Assembly (NCBI GenBank): GCA_001314715.1
Contig: LJSV01000001.1
Location: 186,001-250,000 of the forward strand
Origin: Rhodobacteraceae bacterium HLUCCA12
Lineage (GTDB): Bacteria; Pseudomonadota; Alphaproteobacteria; Rhodobacterales; Rhodobacteraceae
DNA: 64,000 bases
Reading direction: 5' to 3'
The stretch's first letter is position 1; the number at the start of each line of letters is the position of its first letter. The position numbers were made by a program, and so were the translations under genes. Under the pieces are notes generated by a model that worked only from the letters and a program-made list of their open reading frames with translations, made no database searches and was not told where the DNA came from. This document shows positions 8,557 through 17,426 of this stretch, piece after piece.

Positions 8557-9042
8557 TCAGAAGTCGTGTTTGCGGATATTGCCGAGGATCTTTTGCAGCG
8601 TGCGCACGAAGGCTCGCTTTTCCTCGTCGTCGATACCGTTGAACATCTGCGCATAGGTCTGCGCCATGTGCGGCCAGAGCCGGTCGAACGCCGCGCGGCC
8701 CGCGTTGGTGATGTGAATGCGCGTGGCGCGGCTGTCGTTGGGGTCGGGTTCGCGGCGCACCAGCCCTTCGCCGGCCAGCGCGTCCAGCGCGCGGCTGAGC
8801 GTCGATTGTTCGGTGACCGCATAGACCGCCAGTTGCCGGATCTGGATGCCGTCGATCACCGCCAGCACCGCCAGCGCGCGCATCTTGGGCGTGGTCAGCC
8901 CCAGCGCGGCCATTTCGGCCCTCAGCGACAGGTTGTAGCGCCCCATGATCCGGTTCATCAGATAGGGGGCAAAGTTGTTCAGCCCGATTTCGCCCAGACG
9001 CGGGGGCGCTTCGGTGGTCGGGGTGCTGGCCAGATCGTTCAT
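8557..9042 (-). CDS. MarR family transcriptional regulator
   Basis: The protein is 161 aa with winged-helix MarR features: IRQLAVYAVTEQSTLSRALD is the recognition-helix region (about 70-90), followed by the wing LVRREPDPNDSRATRIHIT. The start ATG overlaps the stop of the upstream FAD oxidoreductase (ATGA), and iorA follows 15 bases after its stop, so it is embedded in the catabolic operon. MarR proteins often sense aromatic or carboxylate ligands and bind short palindromes. The paired palindromes at 1883-1902 and 11468-11486 are natural candidate targets, but this link is inference. Confidence 0.92.
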   Translation of the reverse strand: MNDLASTPTTEAPPRLGEIGLNNFAPYLMNRIMGRYNLSLRAEMAALGLTTPKMRALAVLAVIDGIQIRQLAVYAVTEQSTLSRALDALAGEGLVRREPDPNDSRATRIHITNAGRAAFDRLWPHMAQTYAQMFNGIDDEEKRAFVRTLQKILGNIRKHDF

Positions 9043-10604
9043 GCGCCCAGCCCCTTTGCCGCCAGAAAGCCCGATCCGCCGGCCAGACCGGGGCCGGGGT
9101 GGGTGGAGGCGCCGATATGCGTGAGCCCGCGCAGCTTCAGGTCACCATTGCCCGAATGCGCGAAGGGGCGCCAGATGAAGAACTGGTCGATCGAACAGGC
9201 CCCGCCATAGGGGTCGCCGCCCACGAGGTTCAGGTTCATCGCTTCCAGATCGGCGGGCGAATAGGCCCGCCGCGCCAGCTTGATCGCGTCGAAATCCTTG
9301 ATGTGGCGCGCCAGGATCGCCTCGATCCGGTCGGCGAACGCCTCGCGCGTGGCCTCGTCCCAGTCGCGGCCCTCGATCTGGCCGGCGGCATCGCCCTTGA
9401 TCGCGCGCGGTGCGTCGGGGATCTGCAACCACAGCACCGCCTTGCCATCAGGCGCGCGCGTCGGATCCAGCCGGTGGGGCTGGCCCACGCAGATCGTGGG
9501 GGTTTCGGGGAACAGGCCGCGCTCGGCTTCGTTGGCGGATTTCGACACGCTGTCGATGCCGTCGGCCAGATGGATCAGCGCGACATCGTCCAGCCCCTCG
9601 GTGTGCCATTCGGGGGCGCGATCGAGCGCGAAATGAAGCTGGAAGTTGCCACGGCCGTGGCGGAAGGATTGCGCCGCCGCCTTGTCCTCGGGCAGGTGCA
9701 GGTCTTGCAGCAGGCGCCCATACAGCTGGCCGGGCGCGACCGAGGCCAGAACCGACCGGGCCGCGATTTCCTCGCCCGTCGTCAGGCGCACGCCCGTCAC
9801 CGTGCCGTTGCGCGCCAGGATGCGCTCGACATCGGCGCCGGTACGCACGACGCCGCCCTTTTCGCGGATCAGGCCGACAAAGGCATCGACGGCCGCGCCC
9901 GCGCCGCCCTTGACCACCGGGGCACCGGCAGCTTCGAGGGCAAAGGCGATGACCTTGCCCATCTGGCCGGAATAGGTGGATTCGGGCGTCAGGCCCGTAT
10001 GCAACACCCACGGCGCCCAAAGGGCCTGCACCAGCGGCGATTGATAGGTGGTCTCCAGCCAGCCGCGCGCCGGGGTCAGGGCGGTGCCGAACCACGCGGC
10101 CAGCCCCTGCAAACCGCGCTTTCGGGCCTGGCCGATGATCATTTTCAGGGTTGGCCACGACCACAGCTTGCCGCCCAGAAGACCAAACAGGAACGGTGCG
10201 TCGGCTTCGATCGTGCCGACATCGGCGGCATGGCGATCGCCGTCGCCCGCCGTCAGCGCATTGAACCGCGCGACATTCGCCGCGCGATCGGTGGCCAGAA
10301 CCAGCGCCGACCCGTCAGGGCGCAACACCGCCGTCGGATGGGCGGTGTGGCACAGTTCAAACCCGTGCCGGCCCAGGTCTTCGGCCAGTTCGGCATGGGC
10401 CGGAGACGTCAAGAACAGGACGAAAGTGGCGGCCATCACATCGTGGCGGAAACCGGGCAGGGTGCATTCCTCGGTCCGCATGCAGCCGCCGGGGACCGAT
10501 TCGCGTTCCAGGACCAGCACCCGCTTGCCCTTGCGCGACAGCATCGCCGCCGCGACCAGCGCGTTGATGCCCGACCCGATGATGATGTGATCGACCGCCG
10601 CCAT
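9039..10604 (-). CDS. NAD(P)/FAD-dependent oxidoreductase, phytoene-dehydrogenase (CrtI) fold, paralog A
   Basis: The protein is 521 aa. The N-terminal FAD-binding Rossmann motif IIIGSGINALVAAAML is at residues 7-22, followed by VLVLERESVPGGCMRTEE. The C-terminal FAD contact GLTHIGASTHPGPGLAGGSG is typical of the CrtI/amine-oxidase superfamily. It is related along its length to the divergent gene at 11530 (shared PGFRHD, RAPDGK/RAPEGK, NLVGGD). Members oxidise carotenoids, amines or other alkyl chains. No carotenoid genes are nearby, so a role on a small catabolic intermediate is more likely. It lies 4 bases after the isatin-hydrolase-like gene and overlaps marR. Confidence 0.88.
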   Translation of the reverse strand: MAAVDHIIIGSGINALVAAAMLSRKGKRVLVLERESVPGGCMRTEECTLPGFRHDVMAATFVLFLTSPAHAELAEDLGRHGFELCHTAHPTAVLRPDGSALVLATDRAANVARFNALTAGDGDRHAADVGTIEADAPFLFGLLGGKLWSWPTLKMIIGQARKRGLQGLAAWFGTALTPARGWLETTYQSPLVQALWAPWVLHTGLTPESTYSGQMGKVIAFALEAAGAPVVKGGAGAAVDAFVGLIREKGGVVRTGADVERILARNGTVTGVRLTTGEEIAARSVLASVAPGQLYGRLLQDLHLPEDKAAAQSFRHGRGNFQLHFALDRAPEWHTEGLDDVALIHLADGIDSVSKSANEAERGLFPETPTICVGQPHRLDPTRAPDGKAVLWLQIPDAPRAIKGDAAGQIEGRDWDEATREAFADRIEAILARHIKDFDAIKLARRAYSPADLEAMNLNLVGGDPYGGACSIDQFFIWRPFAHSGNGDLKLRGLTHIGASTHPGPGLAGGSGFLAAKGLGA

Positions 10605-10608
10605 CGGT

Positions 10609-11400
10609 TCAGCCCTTCGGGACCAGGGCCAGCGCGCGAATCGGCGAGCCGGTTCCGTTCACGATCTTCAGCGGCGCCGCGATCAGGATCGCGCCCTTGG
10701 CGGGCAGCTTGTCCAGATTGGCCAGCGAGGCCAGGCCAAAGCAGTTGTCGCGATGCAGGAAGTTATGCGCCGGGAAAGGCGGGTTCATGCCGCCGGCGGC
10801 GCCCGCATCGGTGCCGATGCACTGCGTGCCCCAGCCGACGATCCCCTTGGACAGCAGGTATTCCACCGCCTCGGGCGTCGGTCCGGGCGAATGTGGGCCG
10901 TTCTCGTCGGTGTTCAGGAACAGCGCCTCGTCATGGGCGCGCTTGTCCCAGTCGGTGCGCATGACGACCCATTCGCCCTTGCCGATCTCGCCGTGCTCGG
11001 CCTCCCAGGCCTTGATATGCTCGGGCGTAAGCAGGAAATCGTGGTCCTTTTCGGCCTCTTTCGAGCAGTCGATCACGTTGACCGGGGCGACGATGCGCTG
11101 GATCTTGAGCGTGTCGGTATAGCCGTCGGGATAATCCTTGCCGGTCACCCAGTGGTGCGGGGCGTCGAAATGGGTGCCGCTGTGCTCGCCCAGGACCATC
11201 CAGTTCCAGGCAAAGAACGGGCCATCCTCGTCGTATTCCGAAATCTTGTGAATCTCGACCTTCGGCGAGTTCTTGGCAAAGTCGGGCGGAAGTTGCAGGA
11301 TCGGCGTATCCGGGCCGAGGGTGCCGGAGCAATCCACCACCTCGATCTCGCCGGACAGAAGCGCCGCGCCAAGCGACTGAAGGGTCTGGGCTGAAGTCAT
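10609..11400 (-). CDS. Cyclase-family metal hydrolase, isatin hydrolase-like
   Basis: The protein is 263 aa. The metal-binding HSGTHFDAPHHW at residues 73-84 matches the HxGTHxDxPxH motif of the kynurenine formamidase/isatin hydrolase family, with His73, His77 and Asp79 as predicted Mn ligands. The surrounding sequence (PILQLPPDFAKNSPKVEIHK, CIGTDAGAAGGMNPPFPAHN) looks very close to what I remember of Labrenzia isatin hydrolase, including the residue numbering of the ligands. That enzyme opens isatin to isatinate, a step in indole-3-acetate breakdown. It is the first gene of the minus-strand operon with a FAD oxidoreductase, marR, iorA and iorB. Substrate assignment needs assay; general cyclase function is secure. 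Confidence 0.85.
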   Translation of the reverse strand: MTSAQTLQSLGAALLSGEIEVVDCSGTLGPDTPILQLPPDFAKNSPKVEIHKISEYDEDGPFFAWNWMVLGEHSGTHFDAPHHWVTGKDYPDGYTDTLKIQRIVAPVNVIDCSKEAEKDHDFLLTPEHIKAWEAEHGEIGKGEWVVMRTDWDKRAHDEALFLNTDENGPHSPGPTPEAVEYLLSKGIVGWGTQCIGTDAGAAGGMNPPFPAHNFLHRDNCFGLASLANLDKLPAKGAILIAAPLKIVNGTGSPIRALALVPKG

Positions 11401-11457
11401 CGCAAGTCTCCCTTTGTTGCGTGAGCCGGTTTCACGGGCGTCGCCCGAAGAAACATT

Positions 11458-11491
11458 TTGAGCCTGAAATTATGCTGGACATAATTGAATG
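11458..11491. promoter_or_regulatory. Divergent promoter with palindromic operator candidate
   Basis: A perfect inverted repeat AATTAT-GCTGGAC-ATAATT at 11468-11486 lies between the divergent isatin-hydrolase-like and FAD oxidoreductase genes. A plus-strand promoter TTGAGC (11458-11463)-N16-CATAAT (11480-11485) and a minus-strand -10 CATAAT (11469-11474) are both inside it, so one bound protein could block both directions. The same arms occur at 1883-1902. Confidence 0.55.
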
Positions 11492-11529
11492 TATATGCAA
11501 GTAATTTTTTCAACAGGGAGACGCGAAGA

Positions 11530-13101
11530 ATGACACAAGTCGTCGATGCGGTGTTCGTGGGCGCGGGGCACAACAGCCTCGCCTGTGCGATTCATCTGGC
11601 GGCAAAGGGCTGGTCCGTATCGGTGGTCGAACAGGCCGAAGAGGCCGGCGGCGCGGTGCGCGCGGGTGAATATACGCAGCCGGGATTCCGGCATGACTGG
11701 GCCGCGATGAACCTGTCGCTTTTCGCCGGTTCCGCGTTTTTCAAGCAATATGGCAAATCACTGACCGGGCGCGGGCTGGAGTTCGTGCCGGTGGACAAGC
11801 CCTTTGCCAGCGCCTTTCCTGATGGCCGCTGGCTGGGTGTCAGCAGCGACGCCGCTGTCACGTCCGACCGCATTCGCGCCTTTTCCGACGCGGATGCCGA
11901 GACCTGGGGACGGCTGCTGGCCGATTTTCCCGCGCAGGCCGAGCAGATTTTCGCACTCCTCGGCAATCCCATGCGTAATCATGCATTGGCCGGTTTCCTT
12001 TTTCGTCTGTGGCGCAAGCGCGGCATCGGTGGCGCCCTGGATCTGGGCCGGTTTCTGGTGCAGTCGCCGCGCGCCTGGCTGGACCAGACCTTCGAATCGC
12101 CGCACCTGAAGGCGATGCTGGGGGCATGGGGAATGCATCTGGATTTTGCCCCCGACGTGGCCGGCGGCGCGCTGTTTCCGTATCTTGAGGCGATGGCGGG
12201 CCAATCCTTCGGCATGGTGATCGGCAAGGGCGGGGCCGACACGATCATCCGCGCCATGCAGGCCGAACTGACCGCACGCGGCGGGACGGTGACATGCAAC
12301 GCGCCGGTTTCGCGCATCCTGCATGACGGCGGCAAGGCGCAGGGGGTGGAACTGGCCGATGGCCGGCAGATCATGGCGCGCAAGGCGGTCATCGCCAATG
12401 TCGCCCCTTCGGCGCTGGTGCGGCTGACCGGCGGCACCGGCGATTGCGGGTTCGACCGCGCGATGAACACGTTCGAACACGCGCCGGGCACGATGATGAT
12501 CCATCTCGCGCTTGACGGATTGCCCGACTGGGCGGCGGGCGATGCGCTGAAGACCTTTGCCTATGTGCATCTGGCCCCGTCGCTGGACCAGATGGCGCGC
12601 ACTTATCAGCAGGCCCGCGCCGGGCTTTTGCCCGATGAGCCCGTGGTGGTGGTGGGCCAGCCCACCGTTTTCGACCCGTCGCGCGCCCCCGAGGGCAAGC
12701 ATGTGCTGTGGATGCAGGTCCGCATGGTGCCCGGCACCATCCGCGGCGATGCCGCGGGCACGATCGCGGCGACCGACTGGGGTGAAGCGGCACAGCCCAT
12801 GGCTGACCGCGCGCTGGATATTCTGGACCGCTATGCCCCCGGCACGCGGGCCAGGATTCTTGGGCAGCGCATCGTCGCCCCCACGGACCTTGAGGCCCAG
12901 AACCCCAATCTTGTCGGTGGCGACCAGGTCTGCGGCAGTCATCATCTGGCGCAGCATTTCCTGTTTCGCCCCGCGCGCGGGCATGCCGATGGCCGCACGC
13001 CGATCGACCGGCTGCACCTGAGCGGCGCCGCCGTCTGGCCGGGCGGCGGCACGGGGGCGGGGCCGGGCTATCTGCTGGCGCGCAAGCTGGCGGGCAACTG
13101 A
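11530..13101 (+). CDS. NAD(P)/FAD-dependent oxidoreductase, phytoene-dehydrogenase (CrtI) fold, paralog B
   Basis: The protein is 523 aa; the start ATG at 11530 has AGGGAG at 11515-11520. The FAD-binding motif AVFVGAGHNSLACAIHLAAKG is near residue 7, followed by VSVVEQAEEAGGAVR, and a C-terminal GAAVWPGGGTGAGPGYLLA contacts FAD. It is homologous over its whole length to the gene at 9039, with the same length and shared motifs (PGFRHD, GQPTVFDPSRAPEGK, PNLVGGD), but the two have diverged a lot, so the catalytic steps probably differ. It heads the plus-strand operon that continues with the dipeptide-type ABC importer 31 bases downstream, suggesting oxidation of the imported compound. Confidence 0.88.
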   Translation: MTQVVDAVFVGAGHNSLACAIHLAAKGWSVSVVEQAEEAGGAVRAGEYTQPGFRHDWAAMNLSLFAGSAFFKQYGKSLTGRGLEFVPVDKPFASAFPDGRWLGVSSDAAVTSDRIRAFSDADAETWGRLLADFPAQAEQIFALLGNPMRNHALAGFLFRLWRKRGIGGALDLGRFLVQSPRAWLDQTFESPHLKAMLGAWGMHLDFAPDVAGGALFPYLEAMAGQSFGMVIGKGGADTIIRAMQAELTARGGTVTCNAPVSRILHDGGKAQGVELADGRQIMARKAVIANVAPSALVRLTGGTGDCGFDRAMNTFEHAPGTMMIHLALDGLPDWAAGDALKTFAYVHLAPSLDQMARTYQQARAGLLPDEPVVVVGQPTVFDPSRAPEGKHVLWMQVRMVPGTIRGDAAGTIAATDWGEAAQPMADRALDILDRYAPGTRARILGQRIVAPTDLEAQNPNLVGGDQVCGSHHLAQHFLFRPARGHADGRTPIDRLHLSGAAVWPGGGTGAGPGYLLARKLAGN

Positions 13102-13132
13102 AAAAAAACGACCAACCAACCGGGAGACGACC

Positions 13133-14656
13133 ATGAAACTGTCACGCAGAAGCCTTTTGCAGATGTCCGCGGCCTCGGTCGCGCTGACTTTTGTCAAGCC
13201 GGTGCTGGCCCAGTCCATCGACGAGCTGGTGATCGCCTATAACGTCAACCTGCCCAGCTGGGATCCCACGGTGGGCCCCTCGGCGGTGAACCCGACCATT
13301 CAGGGGCTCTATCAGTCGGTGTTCGACCAGTTCATCCTGCAAAAACCCGACCTGTCGCCCGCGCCGGGCCTGCTGACCGACTGGGGCTGGAACGAGGATC
13401 GCACGCAGGTCTGGATGGATGTCCGCGAAGGCGTGAAATGGCATGACGGATCGGACTTCACGGCCGAGGACGTGCGCTGGTCGCTGGAACGCGCCGCGCG
13501 CGAGGAAACCGGCAATCCCATCCAGTTCGTCTGGGGCACCCTGACCAACCACCGGGTCGAGGGCAACCGCGTGATCGCCGATGTCGCGCAGTTCGATCCG
13601 ACGATCTTCAAGTGGATGTATTTCCTGACCGGCTATGTCCTGCCAAAGGATTACTATGAGCGCGTCGGCGCCGACGGGTTCGAAGAGGCGCCGATCGGCA
13701 CCGGCCCCTACATGGTCGAACAATACGAGCGCAACGCCTTTGTCCAGCTCAAGGCGAACCCCGATTACTGGAACGGCGTCCCCGAGTTCGAGACCGTCAC
13801 CATCCGTTTCGTGACCGATGCAACCAGCCGCGTGGCCGAGGTCGAATCGGGCGGCAGCCATGTCACGCTGGAAGTGCCCTACGAAGAGTACGACCGCCTG
13901 CGTGCGCGCGACGGTCTGTCGGGCACGCATGCGCCGGTGTCGGATATCGCGATGATCTTCTTCAACGACATCGATGTGATGCTGGACGACAACGTGCGCA
14001 AGGCCGCCGTCCACGCCATCGACAAGCAATTGATCATCGACCGCCTGCTGGAAGGCTACGGCGTGCCGATCCACACCATGCAGACGCCCGAATATCTGGC
14101 CTATGATCCGTCGATCGAGGTCGAATATGACCCCGATCTCGCGCGCGAGCTGCTGGCCGAGTCGGGCTATTCGACCGACGAGCCGGTGCGGTTCACCATC
14201 CAGACCACGCGCGGCTTCAAGCCCAAGGACTATGAGATGATCCAGGCCATCGTCGGCATGTGGCGCCGGGTCGGGATCGAGGCCGAGATCGAGGTCTACG
14301 AAGTGGCGCGCCATTTCGAGCTGCGCGCGGCTGACGACCTGGCGCCGGCGGCGTTCTACAACTGGGGCAACTCGGTCGGCGATCCGACGACCTCGACCGG
14401 CTTCGCAATGTTCGGTCCATCGCCGCATTCGGTCTGGGACAGCGAAGACCTGGTCGAGAAGATCGCGCCGCTGTGGGCCGAGTCCGACGAGGAAGCCCGC
14501 ATCGAGGGCTGGAAAGAGGTGGATCGCTATATCGCCGAGAATGCCTATGTGCTGCCGCTTTTCCAGTATGTGCAGCCCATCGTTCATGCCTCGGGCGTGA
14601 AGGTGACGCCCCATGCCTCGGGCGCGCTGTTGCCGCATCTGATGACCCGCGCCTGA
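13133..14656 (+). CDS. Dipeptide/oligopeptide-type ABC transporter, periplasmic binding protein
   Basis: The protein is 507 aa. The N-terminus has a twin-arginine-like start, RRSLLQMSAASVALTF, ending in VLAQS, so export by Tat or Sec with cleavage near residue 27 is expected. The mature part is SBP_bac_5 family: LVIAYNVNLPSWDPT, GVKWHDGSDFTAEDVRWSLER, and FEEAPIGTGPYMVEQYERN. Such proteins bind peptides, opines, nickel chelates and various small organics, so the substrate is open. The permease and ATPase genes follow in order. Its position after a catabolic oxidoreductase suggests a non-peptide substrate. Confidence 0.92.
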   Translation: MKLSRRSLLQMSAASVALTFVKPVLAQSIDELVIAYNVNLPSWDPTVGPSAVNPTIQGLYQSVFDQFILQKPDLSPAPGLLTDWGWNEDRTQVWMDVREGVKWHDGSDFTAEDVRWSLERAAREETGNPIQFVWGTLTNHRVEGNRVIADVAQFDPTIFKWMYFLTGYVLPKDYYERVGADGFEEAPIGTGPYMVEQYERNAFVQLKANPDYWNGVPEFETVTIRFVTDATSRVAEVESGGSHVTLEVPYEEYDRLRARDGLSGTHAPVSDIAMIFFNDIDVMLDDNVRKAAVHAIDKQLIIDRLLEGYGVPIHTMQTPEYLAYDPSIEVEYDPDLARELLAESGYSTDEPVRFTIQTTRGFKPKDYEMIQAIVGMWRRVGIEAEIEVYEVARHFELRAADDLAPAAFYNWGNSVGDPTTSTGFAMFGPSPHSVWDSEDLVEKIAPLWAESDEEARIEGWKEVDRYIAENAYVLPLFQYVQPIVHASGVKVTPHASGALLPHLMTRA

Positions 14657-14664
14657 CGCGCCTG

Positions 14665-14693
14665 GCCCCGGCCGTGCCTGCCATGGCCGGGGC
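14665..14693 (+). terminator. Intercistronic hairpin between binding protein and permease genes
   Basis: A 9-bp perfect stem (GCCCCGGCC at 14665-14673 with GGCCGGGGC at 14685-14693, 11-base loop) lies in the 49-base gap. There is no T run, so it is more likely an mRNA-stabilising or partial-termination hairpin that lowers permease levels relative to the abundant binding protein. Confidence 0.5.
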
Positions 14694-14705
14694 GGAAATG
14701 AGCCC

Positions 14706-15713
14706 ATGATCCTGCGACGAGTTCTTTTGCGCCTTCTGACCACGTTGGTGACACTTCTGGGTGTCTCGGTGATCGTGTTCGTGACCATCCGCGTGGTGCC
14801 CGGCGACCCCATCGCCATGATGCTGCCCCCCGGCGCAACCGATGACGATATCGACCGTCTGCGCAGGATCTACGGGTTGGACCGTTCGATTGCCGAGCAG
14901 TATTTCATCTGGCTGTCAGGGGTGGTGCAGGGCGATTTCGGCACCTCGATCCAGACCCGGCAGCCGGTGCTGAACCTTGTGCTGCGCCGCCTGCCCGCGA
15001 CCCTGGAACTGTCGATCATGGCGTTGGTGATCGCTATGGTCATCGGCGGATTTCTGGCCCTGACCGGCACCCGGCTGCGCGGCACCCGGACCGAGGGCGC
15101 GATCGACGTCACCAACGGCATGGCCCTGTCGGTGCCCGATTTTCTGTGGGGGCTGGTGCTGATCCTGCTGTTTGGCGTCTTGTGGCCGGTCTTTCACATC
15201 TCGGGCCGGATTTCGCCGAACCTGACATCCGAGTTCAGCACCTCGTTCTACCTGTTCGAAAGCGTGTTCCGGCTGCGCTTCGACCTGTGGCTGGATCTGG
15301 TCAGCCACATGTTCATGCCCGCATTGGCGCTGGCGATTCCGCTGGCGGCGATCATCGGCCAGTTGCTGAAACAAAGTCTCAAGGAAACCATGCATCTGGA
15401 TTACGTCACGCTGTCGCGCACCAAGGGCTATGGCGAGAACCATGTCATCATCCGCGAGGCGTTGCCGAACGCGGTGCTGCCCACGCTGACGCTGATCGGG
15501 GTGCAGTTCACCTTTCTGATCGGCGGCACCGTCATCATCGAACGGCTTTTTTCCTACGAGGGGCTGGGCAACATGGCCATCGACGCGGTGATCAACCGCG
15601 ACCTGCCCCTGATCCAGGGCATCGTGATCCTGTTCGCGTTGCTGTTCACCGTGGTGAACCTGCTGGTCGACATGCTCTATGCCGTGCTGAACCCGAGGCT
15701 TCGCCATGCTTGA
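14706..15713 (+). CDS. ABC transporter permease, DppB type
   Basis: The protein is 335 aa with the N-terminal TM segment and periplasmic loop typical of DppB/OppB (VVPGDPIAMMLPPGATDDDI, LRRIYGLDRSIAEQY). The C-terminal binding-protein-dependent transport domain carries the EAA loop in the region DYVTLSRTKGYGENHVIIRE and the GGTVIIERLFSYEGLG signature. It overlaps the next permease gene by 8 bases. It forms the inner-membrane channel together with the DppC-type partner. Confidence 0.93.
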   Translation: MILRRVLLRLLTTLVTLLGVSVIVFVTIRVVPGDPIAMMLPPGATDDDIDRLRRIYGLDRSIAEQYFIWLSGVVQGDFGTSIQTRQPVLNLVLRRLPATLELSIMALVIAMVIGGFLALTGTRLRGTRTEGAIDVTNGMALSVPDFLWGLVLILLFGVLWPVFHISGRISPNLTSEFSTSFYLFESVFRLRFDLWLDLVSHMFMPALALAIPLAAIIGQLLKQSLKETMHLDYVTLSRTKGYGENHVIIREALPNAVLPTLTLIGVQFTFLIGGTVIIERLFSYEGLGNMAIDAVINRDLPLIQGIVILFALLFTVVNLLVDMLYAVLNPRLRHA

Positions 15714-16557
15714 TGCACGCGGAATGATCAAGCGCCGCCTGGGTCTGCGGCTGTGGCTGTCGGGCGGCTGGTTGCTGCTGCTGGCCCTGGCGGCGATTCT
15801 GGCGCCATGGATCGCGCCGCACGATCCGTTGATGCAGGATCTGTTCACCAGCCGGCTGCCACCGTTCTGGATGGACGGGGCCGAGCCCGGCTACTGGCTG
15901 GGCACCGACAGCTTGGGGCGGGACGTGCTGAGCCGAATCATGCACGGCGCGCGCGTGGCGCTGATCGTGGCACTGATCGCGGGCACCGCCACGGCCCTGA
16001 TCGGGGCCACGCTGGGGCTGATCGCGGGCTATTTTCGCGGCTGGGCCGATCTGGTCATCTCGCGCATGGTCGATATCTGGATGGCGTTTCCGCCGGTTCT
16101 GTTCGCGATCCTGCTGATCGCGGTGATGGGCACCGGCCTGACCTCGGTCGTGGTGGCGATCATCGTCATCGACTGGACGCGGTTTGCGCGTGTCGTGCGC
16201 GCCGAGGCCATGAGCCAGGGCGCGATGGACTATGTCGCCTCGGCGCAGGTGGCCGGGCAACGGCGGCTGGGCACCATGCTGACCGAGATCCTGCCCAATG
16301 TCCTGCCCACGATCGTGGCATTGCTGACACTTGAAATGGGGATCGCCGTGATCGTCGAGGCAATTCTGGGTTTCGTGAACCTGTCGGTCTCGACCGATTC
16401 GCCGACCTGGGGCGGCATGATCGCCGAAGGGCGCGCATCGGTCCATCGCGCCTGGTGGGTGCTGGTCTTTCCGCTGATCACCTTGTTTCTGACCGTCCTG
16501 TCCTTCAGCCAGTTGGGCGAGGGGCTCAAGGACCGCTTCGATCCGGTGCTGCGATGA
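15706..16557 (+). CDS. ABC transporter permease, DppC type
   Basis: The protein is 283 aa. The N-terminal TM helix (LLLLALAAILAPWIAPHDPL) is followed by WLGTDSLGRDVLSRIMHGAR, the hallmark of DppC/OppC permeases. The EAA loop region is MDYVASAQVAGQRRLGTMLT. It overlaps the genes on both sides (8 bases and ATGA), showing tight translational coupling within the importer operon. Confidence 0.93.
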   Translation: MLDARGMIKRRLGLRLWLSGGWLLLLALAAILAPWIAPHDPLMQDLFTSRLPPFWMDGAEPGYWLGTDSLGRDVLSRIMHGARVALIVALIAGTATALIGATLGLIAGYFRGWADLVISRMVDIWMAFPPVLFAILLIAVMGTGLTSVVVAIIVIDWTRFARVVRAEAMSQGAMDYVASAQVAGQRRLGTMLTEILPNVLPTIVALLTLEMGIAVIVEAILGFVNLSVSTDSPTWGGMIAEGRASVHRAWWVLVFPLITLFLTVLSFSQLGEGLKDRFDPVLR

Positions 16558-17426
16558 GCGCGTTCTTGTCCATTCGGAACCTGTCGGTTGCGCTGAAAGG
16601 CGGGCCACGGCTGCTGCGCGCGGTCTCGCTGGATGTCGCGGTTGGCGAGGTCCGCGGGCTGGTGGGCGAATCCGGCGCCGGCAAGTCGATGATCGGCAAG
16701 GCGGTGCTGGGTATCCTGCCCCACTCGGTCGAGGTGGTCGCCGGTGAGATCTGGCTCGATGGCGTGGACCTCCTGCGCCTGAAACCCGCCGAACGCCGCC
16801 GCAAGGTCGGCGCCACGGCCGCGCTGATCCCGCAAGACCCGCTGACGGCGTTGAATCCGTCGCGCCGAATTGGACGCCAGATCACGGATCGGCTGGTGGA
16901 CATACTGGGATGGACCCGCGCCGATGCCGAGTCGCGCGCGCTGGAACTGCTGGGCGAGGTCCATATCCCGGACCCAGCGCGCGTGATGCACAGCTATCCG
17001 CATGAATTGTCCGGGGGCATGCGCCAGCGGGTTCTCATCGCCTCCGCCTTTGCCGCCGAGCCACGGCTGATCGTAGCTGATGAGCCCACGACCGCGCTGG
17101 ATGTGACGGTGCAAAAACAGATCCTGCGCCTGATCGCGCAGATGCAGGCCCGCCATGGAACGGCGCTCTTGTTCGTCACGCATGACCTGGGGGTGGTGTC
17201 CAAGGTCTGTTCCAGCCTGTCGGTTCTCTATGGCGGGCTGGTGCTGGAACAGACCGGCGTACGCGATTTCTTCCGCGCGCCGCAGCATCCCTATTCGCGC
17301 GCGCTTCTGGCGGCGACGCCGCAATACACCGACCCCATGGCCGGGCTGAACCCGGTGCCCGAATCGGTGATCGCCGCCGTGACCGAGGAGGTCGCACAAG
17401 CCGACAGGGGGTGGCGCCATGGCTGA
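16554..17426 (+). CDS. ABC transporter ATP-binding protein, DppD type
   Basis: The protein is 290 aa. Walker A GESGAGKS is at residues 38-45, the signature is LSGGMRQRV, and Walker B is LIVADEPTTALDVTVQ. It is shorter than usual DppD (about 330 aa); the C-terminal oligopeptide/dipeptide extension is reduced to about 40 residues ending in DRGWRHG. The ATG overlaps the DppC stop. It pairs with the next ATPase to power the importer. Confidence 0.93.
   Translation: MSAFLSIRNLSVALKGGPRLLRAVSLDVAVGEVRGLVGESGAGKSMIGKAVLGILPHSVEVVAGEIWLDGVDLLRLKPAERRRKVGATAALIPQDPLTALNPSRRIGRQITDRLVDILGWTRADAESRALELLGEVHIPDPARVMHSYPHELSGGMRQRVLIASAFAAEPRLIVADEPTTALDVTVQKQILRLIAQMQARHGTALLFVTHDLGVVSKVCSSLSVLYGGLVLEQTGVRDFFRAPQHPYSRALLAATPQYTDPMAGLNPVPESVIAAVTEEVAQADRGWRHG

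Noticed and set aside
6460-9210. A 916-codon open frame on the plus strand antisense to iorA and marR
   Set aside because: It mirrors the minus-strand codon pattern of high-GC genes, has His/Arg/Gln-rich low-complexity composition and no family motif; iorA and marR on the other strand are clear.
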